Origin: Nematostella vectensis
Lineage: Eukaryota; Cnidaria; Anthozoa; Actiniaria; Edwardsiidae
Reading direction: 5' to 3'
Assembly (NCBI RefSeq): GCF_932526225.1
Contig: NC_064037.1
Location: forward strand, 2,819,203-2,883,202
DNA: 64,000 nucleotides
The notes under the pieces are model-generated. The model was not told the DNA's origin, did no database searches, and saw nothing but the letters and a program-made list of their open reading frames with translations. Positions within the stretch are counted from its first letter, which is position 1, and every line of letters starts with the position of its first letter. This document shows positions 22,662 through 37,600 of this stretch, one piece after another. The translations under genes and the position numbers were made by a program.

Positions 22662-25600
22662 GTAAGCCTAATGCGATGTTTATTTTGTTGAATTTGGTGA
22701 GTGCGCTTAGCGCTTGTGTTATTTAAGGGCAACATTTCAATGGGATTTGTGCCAGGACTGGGATATCTGTTAAAGAGCGTGTAATATGCCGTGTTCTTGC
22801 TAATTCGACGCTATTTTTTTTTTATATTATTATTATTATTATAATTAGTGATGCGTCTCGGGCAATATTCTCACACGCGTCTATTGTAGGCCAATGTAGA
22901 CGTGAGTACTCGATAACCAGCCTACCGTGCAATAAATGCGTGATATACATTACTCTATTGTTTATCGGTGGCTGATAACGCAACATTTTAAAGGCAAAGA
23001 ACCCACGCAAATCATCACATTTTCTAGAATAACCGCAAAATTGTACCCGGTCTCACGCCTCATGTTGCGTGTTTTATCTTCCATCTATCAGATCTTTTGA
23101 TAACCCTACTACAACATTGAGCTCCTCTTCAGCTCTATATCATCACAAAGTTCTGTATCTCGGGTTTATAGATCCTCCGTGCGGAGTGAAACAGCCGTAC
23201 TTGGGATAGTTTTAGGGGTGATTTTGAGGCCTTTCGGAAGAGGGTTCAACTTCCTTAACAATGTTCAAACGTCCATCACTTGAACCTACATGAAACCTTT
23301 TATATGATGCCAGACAAAAAAACGGCGATTTACTTCGAAGCCTATGAGCTTGTGCATCATGTCGAATAAACGACTATTTTTTTAATGAATATACATTCAT
23401 AATATTCAGGGGTTTCTTTCAGGAATGTTTTCCTTTTTCTATGTTGCGAGACTATCTTATTTGTTGCTTAGACTCTTCTTATTTTACCTGTACTAAACCG
23501 GGGTTGTGTAGATGATAGAGGTGCAATCATGCAATCTGGCACACGTCCATTGGCTGATAAAACACCCGATACAGTTAATTCATTCATCGAATAGTTTAAG
23601 AAGATTTGCGGTCTAAGATTTCCAGACTTCTCCAATGGCATCCTTTTTATTGTTTCATTGCCTGTTCTTTTCCCCCCAAACCACTTATTTGTTCAGTTTT
23701 GCTTTGAATAGTATATTGTTGGCAAAACAAGGGTTTCAAAAGAAGTTTTCTTATTATAAAATACACAAGACGCACGGATGTCCAACCATGAAACAGTGGC
23801 CGATTTCTACAAGAAAATTTGAGCGTACATGATCTATCTATGTAGATTTATCTATTTAATTATTTTGATAATCAATCATTAAAATAGCGAATCAACTACT
23901 TGAAATTACACTTATAGCATAGTCACCTTAGCCCTTTACTTGCTAGCAGTCCTGTGGTTTTTGGTGTCTATGAGAGACTGGGAAGAGTAAGCTATTTTTC
24001 GCGAAAGGAGTCCCGCAAGGGACCTTTACGTGACGGTAACGTCTTGTTTGTTCTTTGTATAGCTCCACGAGAAAAAAGAAGTCCCCAACGCCAAGGCTCG
24101 TTCCCATCTGATGGTAACTACAACATACTCATTTCATCCTATTTTGTGCCAATCCTCTGCCCGCCAAATAAGAAATCCCATAAACCACTGCCCGCCAAAT
24201 GGGGCATCCCATAAACCACTGCCCGCCAAATGGGACCCATAAACCACTGCCCGCCAAATGGGACATCCCATAAACCATTGCCCACCAAATGGGACATCCC
24301 ATAAACCACTGCCCACCAAATGGGACATCCCATAAACCACTGCCCGCCAAATGGGACATCCCATAAACCACTGCCCACCAAATGGGACATCCCATAAACC
24401 ACTGCCCGCCGAATGAGAAATCCCATAAACCACTGCCCGCTAAATGGGACATTCCATAAACCACTGCCCACCAAATGGGACATTCCATAAACCACTGCGC
24501 ACCAAATGGGACATCCCATAAACCACTGCCCGCCAAATGGGACATCCCATAAACCACTGCCCGCCAAATGGGACATCCCATAAACCACTGCCCACCAAAT
24601 GGGACATCCCATAAACCACTGCCCGCCAAATGGGACATCCCATAAACCACTGCCCGCCAAATGGGACATCCCATAAACCACTGCCCACCAAATGGGACAT
24701 CCCATAAACCACTGCCCGCCAAATGGGACATCCCATAAACCACTGCCCATCTAACCCATTTTTGGTCTTAGAAAGGATGTCTCATTTTACCTAAATCTTG
24801 TTCTATTGAATGGCTTTTCCCAAAGTTCCCATATGCGTGAAGGGATTTTTCTATCGTTAACTTAAATAGTGTATTCAGACAACTGCTTGTTCTCGTGTCC
24901 TTGAAATTGACGTGTCATTTGTTATCTCATGTCAGTTTACCATAAACTCTTTCAGTTTGTTACTGTAATACATTCGCGACGAAGGGCGGCCAGTGCAATC
25001 CCAGCGATCATAGCGCACCTTGTGACTGCTTGGTAAACTTCCGCGGTGATCGCTGCGAAAGCTGTACTCCAGGATACTGGGGGTTTCCTGACTGCCTACG
25101 TAAGTATATGTGATTCCTTGGGACTATTACCGTATTACCGTGACTGCATGGGGCTATAGAATGTTTTCTAGCTATTGGCACGGTGTGATGTCTCTAAAAA
25201 TACAAGAGATTTAGAAAAACTGTAAAATATTATCATCAAGCGCGTTAGAGGCAAAATCCTTCGAAAATAAAATTGATCTCTTAAGTCTTGCATAAAAAAA
25301 AAACTTTTCTTTCTCATGTGTCCATGTACCCTATTTAGTGGGAATGCCTGCGAGGTCGCTGGCCACTAAATAGATAGACGTTCGAGGCCCTGGAACCAGG
25401 GGTGTCCATATGTAAGATGAAGCGAGTGTGGGTTACATGAAGCGAGTGTGGGTTACATGAAGCGAGTGTGGGCTAGATGAAGCGAGTGTGGGTTACACGA
25501 AGCGAGTGTGGGTTAGATGAAGCGAGTGTGGGTTAGATGAAGCGAGTGTGGGTTACACGAAGCGAGTGTGGGTTACACGAAGCGAGTGTGGGTTAGATGA

Positions 25601-28600
25601 AGCGAGTGTGGGTTACACGAAGCGAGTGTGGGTTAGATGAAGCGAGTGTGGGTTACACGAAGCGAGTGTGGGTTAGATGAAGCGAGTGTGGGTTACACGA
25701 AGCGAGTGTGGGTTACACGAAGCGAGTGTGGGTTAGATGAAGCGAGTGTGGGTTACACGAAGCGAGTGTGGGTTACACGAAGCGAGTGTGGGTTACATGA
25801 AGCGAGTGTGGGTTACACGAAGCGAGTGTGGGTTACATGAAGCGAGTGTGGGTTACATGAAGCGAGTGTGGGTTACACGAAGCGAGTGTGGGTTACACGA
25901 AGCGAGTGTGGGTTACACGAAGCGAGTGTGGGTTACATGAAGCGAGTGTGGGTTACATGAAGCGAGTGTGGGTTACACGAAGCGAGTGTGGGTTACATGA
26001 AGCTAGTGTGGGTTACATGAAGCGAGTGTGGGTTAGATGAAGCGAGTGTGGGTTACACGAAGCGAGTGTGGGTTACATGAAGCGAGTGTGGGTTAAATGA
26101 AGCGAGTGTGGGTTACACGAAGCGAGTGTGGGTTACACGAAGCAAGTGTGGGTTACATGAAGCGAGTGTGGGTTAGATGAAGCGAGTGTAGGTTAGATGA
26201 AGCGAGTGTGGGTTAGATGAAGCGAGTGTGGGTTACACGAAGCGAGTGTGGGTTACATGAAGCGGGTGTGGGTTACACGAAGCGAGTGTGGGTTACATGA
26301 AGCGAGTGTGGGTTACATGAAGCGAGTGTAGGTTACACATAGCGAGTGTGGGTTAGATGAAGCGAGTGTGGGTTACACGAAGCGAGTGTGGGTTACACGA
26401 AGCGAGTGTGGGTTACATGAAGCGGGTGTGGGTTACATGAAGCGAGTGTGGGTTACATGAAGCGAGTGTGGGTTACATGAAGCGAGTGTGGGTTAGATGA
26501 AGCGAGTGTGTGTTACATGAAGCGAGTGTGGGTTACATGAAGCGAGTGTAGGTTACACATAGCGAGTGTGGGTTAGATGAAGCGAGTGTGGGTTACACGA
26601 AGCGAGTGTGGGTTACACGAAGCGAGTGTGAGTTACATGAAGCGGGTGTGGGTTACATGAAGCGGGTGTGGGTTACACGAAGCGAGTGTGGGTTACACGA
26701 AGCGAGTGTGGGTTACACGAAGCGAGTGTGGGTTACACGAAGCGAGTGTGGGTTAGATGAAGCGAGTGTGGGTTACACGAAGCGAGTGTGGGTTACACGA
26801 AGCAAGTGTGGGTTACACGAAGCGAGTGTGGGTTACACGAAGCGAGTGTGGGTTACACGAAGCGAGTGTGGGTTACACATAGCGAGTGTGGGTTACACGA
26901 AGCCAGTGTGGGTTACACGAAGCGAGTGTGAGTTACATGAAGCGGGTGTGGGTTACATGAAGCGAGTGTGGGTTACATAAAGCGAGTGTGGGTTACATGA
27001 AGCGAGTGTGGGTTAGATGAAGCGAGTGTGTGTTACATGAAGCGAGTGTGGGTTACACGAAGCGAGTGTGGGTTACATGAAGCGAGTGTGGGTTACACGA
27101 AGCGAGTGTGGGTTACATGAAGCGAGTGTGGGTTACATGAAGCGAGTGTGGGTTACATGAAGCGAGTGTGTGTTACATGAATCGAGTGTGGGTTACACGA
27201 AGCGAGTGTGGGTTACATGAAGCGAGTGTGGGTTACATGAAGCGAGTGTGGGTTACATGAAGCGAGTGTGGGTTACATGAAGCGAGTGTGGGTTAGATGA
27301 AGCGAGTGTGGGTTAGATGAAGCGAGTGTGGGTTAGATGAAGCGAGTGTGGGTTACACGAAGCGAGTGTGGGTTACATGAAGCGGGTGTGGGTTACATGA
27401 AGCGAGTGTGGGTTACACATAGCGAGTGTGGGTTACATGAAGCGAGTGTGGGTTACACAAAGCGAGTGTGGGTTAGATGAAGCGAGTGTGGGTTACACGA
27501 AGCGAGTGTGGGTTACATGAAGCGAGTGTGGGTTACACGAAGCGAGTGTGGGTTACATGAAGCGAGTGTGGGTTACACGAAGCGAGTGTGAGTTACATGA
27601 AGCGAGTGTGGGTTAGATGAAGCGAGTGTGGGTTACATGAAGCGAGTGTGGGTTACACGAAGCGAGTGTGGGTTAGATGAAGCGAGTGTGGGTTACACGA
27701 AGCGAGTGTGGGTTAGATGAAGCGAGTGTGGGTTACACGAAGCACGTGTGGGTTACACGAAGCGAGTGTGGGTTACATGAAGCGAGTGTGGGTTACACGA
27801 AGCGAGTGTGGGTTAGATGAAGCGAGTGTAGGTTAGATGAAGCGAGTGTGGGTTAGATGAAGCGAGTGTGGGTTACACGAAGCGAGTGTGGGTTACATGA
27901 AGCGGGTGTTGGTTACATGAAGCGAGTGTGGGTTACACGAAGCGAGTGTGGATAACATGAAGCGAGTGTGTGTTACATGAAGCAAGCGTAGGTTAGATGA
28001 AGCGAGTGTGGGTTACACATAGCGAGTGTGGGTTACACGAAGCGAGTGTGGGTTACATGAAGCGAGTGTGGGTTAGACAAAGCGAGTGTGGGTTAGATGA
28101 AGCGAGTGTGGGTTAGATGAAGCGAGTGTGGGTTAGATGAAGCGAGTGCGGGTTAGATGAAGCGAGTGTGGGTTAGATGAAGCGAGTGTGGGTTAGATGA
28201 AGCGAGTGTGGGCTAGATGAAGCGAGTGTGGGTAAGATGAAGCGAGTGTGGGTTACACGAAGCGAGTGTGGGTAAGATGAAGCGAGTGTGGGTTAGATGA
28301 AGCGAGTGTGGGTTAGATGAAGCAGGTGCCTCTTGCTTACTAACTATCACTCATTTTCTATTTCAGCGTGTAATTGCAATCCTGAGGGCGCGACCAACCT
28401 CGTGTGTGACCAGTCGACCGGACGGTGCCCGTGTAGGACGCGAATTCGCGGCAAAAAATGCGACCTCTGCCCACTGGGACATTTCAACTTCCCCAGGTGC
28501 AAAGGTATGTGGAGTTTGGAGGACTTTTACCCTGTTGATGGTGGACAAGTATCGGGGATCCCTGTGGTGTTAAAAAATTTATTTGCAGAATATCATGAAA

Positions 28601-31600
28601 CTTGAAGTCGTATGCTTTTCTGGCGCTCAACGAACGGTGCCATAACATTATTAACGGACATATTTATGACATACATATATCGGGAGATTTCATAGCTACT
28701 CGGTAGGGACAAATAGCAAAAGAGCAATTCTAATTCGTGCGTATTTTCTTGCTTATCACGTATAATAGCAGTGAAAAGGATATTTTTTTCAGCCTGTAAC
28801 TGCAACACGGCTGGATCTCACAGCTTCATGTGCAACGAGTTGACCGGCGAGTGCCCTTGCAAAGACAAGATCGCGGGAAGGCAGTGCGACAGATGTCTCT
28901 GGGGATTCTTCAACTTTCCAGACTGTTGGTGTAAGTTCCGCTGAGGATTCGAAAAGAGGGGGGTTTGTTGCCCGCTCTCTTTTCTTTGCACCCTCGGCCC
29001 AGCGCACCTCGGCCTTCGCGCGCACAGGTTTCCCAATATTCGAAAATAAAACATTTCAGAATACCCCACAATGAGCGCCGGCTAGCAGGCTAGGTTAGGC
29101 ATGCTAAGGGTCGGGCAACTTGAGTCAAACCAAGAGAGCATAAGATAAAAGAGGGACACTTTGGTATTACCCGCGCGCCATGTCGATTCCGGATCTGGCT
29201 ATTTTTAGTAACCACCACCCCATCACTGCGCGTGAGGATTTGCTCCTTTTATTTTGTCCTACTCCCCCACGGGTTGCGTGTTGTTGTTTTGCCAACTCGA
29301 TAAGAATGAAAAGAGATCATGTAAAATAACCCGGAAAAAGAAAACCATACGACATACTACCACAAACTACGAGAACTGTCATGTACAAGAGACTTTTTTT
29401 TTACAAGAGAAGTTCTATCAGGCATATTCTTGAATGAAAGTGTTTGGATTCAATTCTCTACAAAAACAAGAGTGAAAATTGTATTTGAGAAATTAAACGA
29501 AGCGCGCTCGTTTGAACTGAATTCGCAAAATTCATCACTTCGAAACCTCCCTAATCCTCCGTTATTTTTCGTTTTGTTCTAAAAAATGGCTAATAAATAG
29601 GCTGTATTTACTTCAATGGTGTGTTTTCGGCCAATTTTGAACTCTATTATAGCTTAATGGCTTCTCTCTATGGAGCTCTGCACTCAGTGATGAGTGACGA
29701 GGACAGCTTGCCTAAGGCAAGTCCCTTTTATTGTGCGCGTTAAGTATTATTAAATGTCGAAATTTGGCACAACTAGGACTAGTAGGATATTTATTATAGA
29801 CACGTGTTAACCTTTCAGGGTGCGACTGTGATCCGCTGACCACAAAAGACGAAATTTGTGACAACACGGGCTCATGCGTCTGCAAGGACAATTTTCAAGG
29901 GCATCGCTGCCAGAAGTGTATGACGGGATACTACGGATTTCCACTTTGTATAAGTAAGCAAATCGCCATTAAAAGCATGTTTTAAAAACTTTCTTTAAGG
30001 ATACCGTAGACCCAAGCGGTAATTACCCCGATCGTCCCGGCAAAATCGCTCGCGCTCGCGTCGGATTAAAGCAAATGCCAACAAACTATATATCAATTTA
30101 AAGCTTAATGATTGTATTTTCCTCCTAAAATAATCATTTTATACGCGCTTAATTTTGAGTGCTTTTGCCTGATCCGAAGTGCGAAATCGACCATTTTAAA
30201 CATGCGAATTATTAATACACACCAAAAGCGCGTAACCTCCCGGGATCTGCTTTATATCTTTCGTCATGTACTGAACTGACAAACCGTGTCTACATTTGAC
30301 GTCACACAGCCCCGTTGATTAATAATCAAGGGTCAAAGTTAGGCGTGGAATAATTTTGCTTCTTTGGCTACAACGCGCTAATTAAGTCCGTAGCAAAAAA
30401 AGCTATTGATTATCCGCGGCACGGTGTGACAGAACAATATCTATACTAGACGCTTGCCAAGTTGCGCAGGAATCGGGCGGTTAGAAGTGTACCTTTAATT
30501 CACATATTTAGAGTAAGATGGGGTGAAATTTGATTGCGAGATATCGGGGATTGAAGTTGTGTAAACATTAGAGGCAGCGTGACAGTAATGACAGACGAAG
30601 AGTAAATAGAGCCGCGTATGGCAACCAATCACATTGCATGCTCTACACGCAGCGGGAAAACTCTTAGGCGCTCAAATGTCATGTCGCTAGTCGTGCAAGT
30701 GAAGGAAGATGCCTAGACCGAAGCAAGCTTGCACCGAGGTAAAGAAGAGCGCGGAAAACGTAAAAAGACCGCGAACGGAGACAACTCTATGTTTTGGGCT
30801 TTCTTCCTCGCTTAGCCTTCTTCGAAGGAAGCCAAGGATTCTTACTTAATCTTGGCGGAGTTTACAACTATGCAAAATTTAGAGTAAACGCATATAAAGT
30901 TGATATAAATACGGATAAATCTCGGATAAAATTAGAGGGAAAAGCCGTAAAACTAAGTTCCCCGGATGTTGATCGCGGGACTTTGAGCTAAGTAAACAGG
31001 ATTATGGGATTATTGACGCCTTCGAGAATAACGCTAAACTCGTTCGAATTCGGTTTTTCTTGAATATCTGGCGGAGTATTTAAGATTTTGGTGGTATTTT
31101 TGCTAACATCTAGAGTGTGCCTATTGTCATCGAATGGCATAATAAAAAAATTCACCCGAAATGAAGCAATTTGGGTCTACGGTATCGTTAAGAGAACTGT
31201 GAATACATTGAACCTAAGTTGAAATCGTTAACAGCGACGTTCTCGAACTGTGTTCACTGATATTCTTGCCGAGTGCGCATGCTCGAATCGGGTTTAGTGA
31301 TCACACCCGTGTGAACGAGACCTTACTGTTTTACTGCCTCGTTCTCATTTTGTTGTTTCCTCCATGCAGAGTGCGCATGCTCGAACTCGGGTTTCGGAAC
31401 GTGCGGCCAATACGGGGAGTGTATCTGCAGGCCTGGTTACACGGGCCGTAGCTGCGAAAGCTGCGCCAAGGGCTTTTATGGGTTTCCACACTGCACGGGT
31501 GAGTACGGGCTATCAGAAAACGGGATACCTGTGGTGAACTCGATTACTGTGGCAAGTACGGGTTATATGTGATAAGTATGGGATATCTGTGGTAAGGATG

Positions 31601-34600
31601 GGCTACTTCCAGCGAGTACGGGTTACCTGTGATGAGTATGGGATGCCTGTGGTGGAAATGGGCTACTTATAGCTAAAACGGGTTACCTGTGGTAGTACGG
31701 GCTACCTGTGGTGAGAACATTCTATGGTGCCTTGTTTTGTGTGAATCATCTAATTATCTTGCTTTTTTTCTCTTAGCGTGTAATTGTAATGTGCAGGGCT
31801 CTGAGAGCCAGTCATGTGACCAGGCGTCAGGCAAATGTACGTGCAAGAAGAATGTAATTGGCTGGAAGTGTGACATGTGTGCAAAGGATCTAGTATCCTT
31901 CCCGGCATGCACAAAGTGCAATTGCGATCCCGGGGGGACGGTGGTCCTTCCGGGGCAGAGCAAGGTCGGATGTTTTGGCGCCAAACAGGTAACTTACATC
32001 AGCTAGCATTCCTCTACACGCATGTTGATATCATAAAGACAAAATGGACGTACAAGTGTGGAAATCTGACGACAATAGCACAAATGCAACATTCATTTAT
32101 GGCCGAATTCGGTGTTGCGCGACTTTGGCGAATCCCTTTTCTCGTTTTAGTCAATCAACCATTTAAACCAATCGATGGCTTTTATTTTTTCACTACGCGT
32201 CATAAACCATTTGACTGCACACAGTAAGGGATTGGTCACGGTGGTATGATTGACTTCGCGCTATTTTAGACGAGAAATGGGTTTGAATTCTCGGCGATCG
32301 CGCAACAACGGATTCGGCTACAAAAATGTATAGTGCATTGAGTGGAAAACAATCAGAACATTGGGGCAAAGGATTGCCGGTTTGTGCAATTGAATGTATT
32401 CATGCTTTATCTATCGACAATATGCGCTAACGAATGCGTCAATTTGCCCTAATGAACAGCAAAAGGTTTATTAACTTAAAGGTATAAGATAGGTTTGACT
32501 GAACTTAACCTTTAACAAGCCGCCTCTGTTCTCGGTCAGAGCTGCATGTGCAAGATGAACGTACAAGGAACCCTTTGTGACCGCTGTCGCTTCGGTTACT
32601 TTAACTTCTCGGCGGAGAACCCTTCTGGGTGCACAACCTGTGGCTGCTCGACCCGCGGGACCATGGCGGCAATGCGCGGTTGTCATCATGTGACCGGAAT
32701 TTGCAGCTGCAAAAACTACGTAACCGGAAGCAAGTGTGCCACGTGTCGCGACGGATTCTACAAGCTGTTGTCGCATGATATTTTTGGCTGCAGAGGCAAG
32801 GCCTGATAAAGAGAACTGTCTTACTATATTACTCTTCCATATGTTGTATGTCTTAAAAAGCTATTCAGGCCTACACTGATGGACACCCTACACTGACGGA
32901 CACCTTACACTGACGGACACCTTACACTGAAGGACACCCTACACTGACGGACACCCTACACTGACGGACACCCTACACTGACGGACACCCTACACTGACG
33001 GACACCCTACACTGACGGACACCCTACACTGACGGACACCCTACACTGACGGACACCCTACACTGACGGACACCCTACACTGACGGACACCCTACACTGA
33101 CGGACACCCTACACTGACGGACACCCTACACTGACGGACACCCTACACTGACGGACACCTCACACTGACGGACACCTCACACTGACGGACACCTCACACT
33201 GACGGACACCTCACACTGACGGACACCTCACACTGACGGACACCTCACACTGACGGACACCTCACACTGACGGACACCTCACACTGACGGACACCTCACA
33301 CTGACGGACACCTCACACTGACGGACACCTCACACTGACGGACACCTCACACTGACGGACACCTCACACTGACGGACACCTCACACTGACGGACACCTCA
33401 CACTGACGGACACCCTACACTGACGGACACCTTACACTGACGGACACCTTACACTGACGGACACCTTACACTGACGGACACCTTACACTGACGGACACCT
33501 TACACTGATTGACACCTTACACTGACGGACACCTTACACTGACGGACACCTTACACTGACGGACACCTTACACTGACGGACACCTTACACTGACGGACAC
33601 CTAACACTGACGGACACCCTACACTGATGGACACCCTACACTGATGGACACCCTACACTGATGGACACCTCACACTGACGGACACCCTACACTGACGGAC
33701 ACCTCACACTGACGGACACCTCACACTGACGGACACCTCACACTGACGGACACCTCACACTGACGGACACCTCACACTGACGGACACCTCACACTGACGG
33801 ACACCCTACACTGACGGACACCTCACACTGACGGACACCTCACACTGACGGACACCTCACACTGACGGACACCTCACACTGACGGACACCTCACACTGAC
33901 GGACACCTCACACTGACGGACACCTCACACTGACGGACACCTCACACTGACGGACACCCTACACTGACGGACACCTTACACTGACGGACACCGTACACTG
34001 ATGGACACCTTACACTGACGGACACCCTACACTGATGGACACCTTACACTGATGGACACCTTACACTGACGGACACCCTACACTGATGGACACCTTACAC
34101 TGATGGACACCCTACACTGACGGACACCTTACACTGACGGACACCTTACACTGATGGACACCTTACACTGACCGACACACTACACTGACGGACACCTTAC
34201 ACTGATGGACACCTCACACTGATGGACACCTTACACTGACGGACACCTTACACTGACGGACACCTCACACTGATGGACACCTTACACTGACGGTCACCTT
34301 ACACTGACGGACACCTCACACTGATGGACACCTTACACTGACGGACACCTTACACTGACGGACACCTTACACTGATGGACACCTCACACTGCTGGACACC
34401 CTACACTGACGGACACCCTACACTGACGGACCCCTTCTATGTCAGACGCCCATCATTTCAAGTCCCTCGGTTGTCCAGCTGACTGACTGTATCTAATTCT
34501 CCATTTCTCCCAGAGTGCCGGTGTAACCCTGGTGGATCAGCTAGCCACGTGTGTCACAAGGGGGGTGGGGAGTGCAAGTGTTTGCCTCAGATCCACGGGA

Positions 34601-37600
34601 AGCACTGCAACAAGTACGTATCTGTGAACCGTCAGGCGGCGCGCTTGCGCGCTAGACCCCGCGCCACGCATTACTTTATCTATTTCGCGTACCAACCTCA
34701 CCTTACCACGTGTTTTTTATCTTCTTCAACAAGATTTCAAGTAACTACTTGCGTTATCTTTCTAGGCTGACTGCCTCGGCACGGGTGTACATTCCAGACT
34801 TGCACCATATCAAAGCAGAACTAGAAGAAGGAGTTGAGAGTGATGGGTTCCCTGTGTTAAGTGGATCTGACAGCAATAAATTCCCAGGGTTTTCTGGTGC
34901 GGGATATGTAGTTCCTGCAAAATTTACAGTAAGTATTATGCACAATAAAATAGAGGAGCAGGAGCGGAGAAGCGAGGAGTCTGGTTTGCGTTTGGGAGAG
35001 AGACTGATTGATGGTGAAGATTCAGTTGGGGGAAGTTTTTAAAAACAGGGTTAAGTTATAGGGTTTATAAAGTTATTAGTGCTTTAGGTTTTAAATGTTA
35101 TGAGGTTATGGATTTATAGGATAGATGTTATTATTATACGGTTATAGGGTTTTTGTTCATTTTTCTGAAGTTGTCACATGGATGGATTGCCGCTAGTGGC
35201 CGTGATGGCCTAGACTCGTACCCAGGCGCCAAACTGAGAAGAAAATAAGAAGTAAATAAGAGAAACATAATTTATGCACGGGTTGCCTGTGTTGATTAAC
35301 TAGGCGCACGGTGCCGTGTGGGTTGCCTGTGGTCTAATAGTGTTTTACCCAAACGGGACCGCGCGCGTCTGGTGATGGTCGGTTTTATGCTTTGTTAATG
35401 TAAACTTGACCCCGACTGTCCACACTATGGCTCCTTCTGATGATCGTTTATTGTTTTCGCAGGAGTTTTCGGTGCGTATCGCTGTCCCACGCACGAGCAC
35501 TTACAGAATCATCTTCCACTATGCGCTAGACTCTCTCAGAACGGTCAATGTCGACCTACGACTGTCTGTTGAAGGTAAGCAGGCAAACAACAGTAACGTT
35601 ACAACTAGTCACGCAATACAAGTCAGGTTATGACTAGTCACACAATTACCACCGTACACCATTACCCACAGTACCCTTCTCCCTGTTCGTCTAGGGGCCC
35701 CTATTGTACCCACAGTACCCTTATACCGACCGCCTTCTCCCTGTCTAGGAGGCCTTTTGTACCCACGGCACCCTTATACTGACCGCTTTTTCCCTGTTCG
35801 TCTAGTGGGCCCTATTGTACCCCTGTTTGTCTAGGGGGCCCTATTGTACCCACGGCACCCTTATACTGACCGCTTTTTCCCTGTTCGTCTAGTGGGCCCT
35901 ATTGTACCCCTGTTTGTCTAGGGGGCCCTATTGTACCCACGGCACCCTTATAATGACCGCTTTTTCCCTGTTCGTCTAGGGGGCCCTATTGTACCCACAG
36001 CACTCTTATAATGACCGCTTTCTCCCTGTTGGTCTAGGGGGCCCTATTGTACCCACAGCACTCTTATAATGACCGCTTTTTCCCTGTTTGTCTAGGGGGC
36101 CCTATTGTACCCACAGCACTCTTATAATGACCGCTTTTTCCCTGTTCATCTAGGGGGCCCTATTGTACCCACAGCACTCTTATAATGACCGCTTTCTCCC
36201 TGTTGGTCTAGGAGGCAAGCCTATGCACACGATGACTACCTCGTTCCTACCATCGCGCGATGGGAGTGGCGTGCGTAACAAGCTGTACACTGCCGAGTCT
36301 AACGGGCGGTTGGTTGAGGTGGAGCTGAACAAGGGCGTGTGGATCATCTCGATGACAAGCACGAGCTCCGACTTGCTTATGGTACGAGCAACGTTCACAC
36401 AACTTGTGGATAGTACCCATGATGCGTCTTGAAGAGAGGTTGTTGACAGGTCTGATAAGACTCATATGAGCTTTTTTTCGTTAAGGTTGTTTATCGATCA
36501 TACCAGCGAGTGGGAATATATCCCCCTCCCCTTTTTCCGGACACACAGACACACTTAAACACAGCTGCGTCAGCCTTGTACAATATCGAAATTATTCACT
36601 TCCTAGGATTACGTCGCCCTACTACCGGAGGAATACTACAAGGCGCCACTCCTGCACCAGTCTCCCTCGGAGCCATGTCTAGCGAACGTGTACTACGACA
36701 AGCATTGTTATATGTACACTTACTACACCGACAACAATACTGACACTATCCCTGGTATGTGTTCATCTTTATCCCCGGTATGTACCAGGATCGTCCACGG
36801 TATTGTCAGTCCAAATGTCCGGTATCTCCCAGTCGCCATCACGGTTAAATATCTTTGATATTACATCACCAGTCACAGTGTTTCAATCCATATCCCCGGT
36901 ATGGATCAATTCATGTTCTCGATATGCATCAATCCATTTCTCTGGTATTAGTCATTTCATATTCACGGTATGTGTCAGACCATATCCCCTGTATGTGTTG
37001 GTCCATATCCCTTGTATGTGTTAATCCATATCCCCCTTGTGTGTTGGTCCATATCCCTGTATGCGTTGGTCCATATCCCCTGTATGTATAAGTCCATATC
37101 CCCTGTATGTGTTGGTCCATATCCCCTGTATGTATAAGTCCATATCCCCTTTATGTGTTGGTCCATATCCCCCTTGTGTGTTGGTCCATATCCCCTGTAT
37201 GTATAAGTCCATATTCCCTTTTTGTATAAGTCCATATCCCCTTTATGTGTTGGTCCATATCCCCTGTATGTATAAGTCCATATCCCCCTTGTGTGTTGGT
37301 CCATATCCCCTGTATGTATAAGTCCATATCCCCCTTGTGTGTTGGTCCATATCCCCTGTATGTATAAGTCCATATCCCCCTTGTGCGTTGGTCCATATCC
37401 CCTGTATGTATAAGTCCATATCCCCCTTGTGTGTTGGTCCATATCCACTGTATGTATAAGTCCATATCCCCCTTGTGTGTTGGTCCATATCCCCTGTATG
37501 TATAAGTCCATATCCCCTGTATGTATAAGTCCATATCCCCTGTATGTATAAGTCCATACCCCCTTTATGTGTTGGTCCATATCCCCTGTATGTATAAGTC

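Noticed and set aside
24129-24743. About 200-codon minus-strand frames rich in GLWDVPFGG
   Set aside because: Artefact of the 31-bp array; the other minus-strand frames are open with the same peptide.
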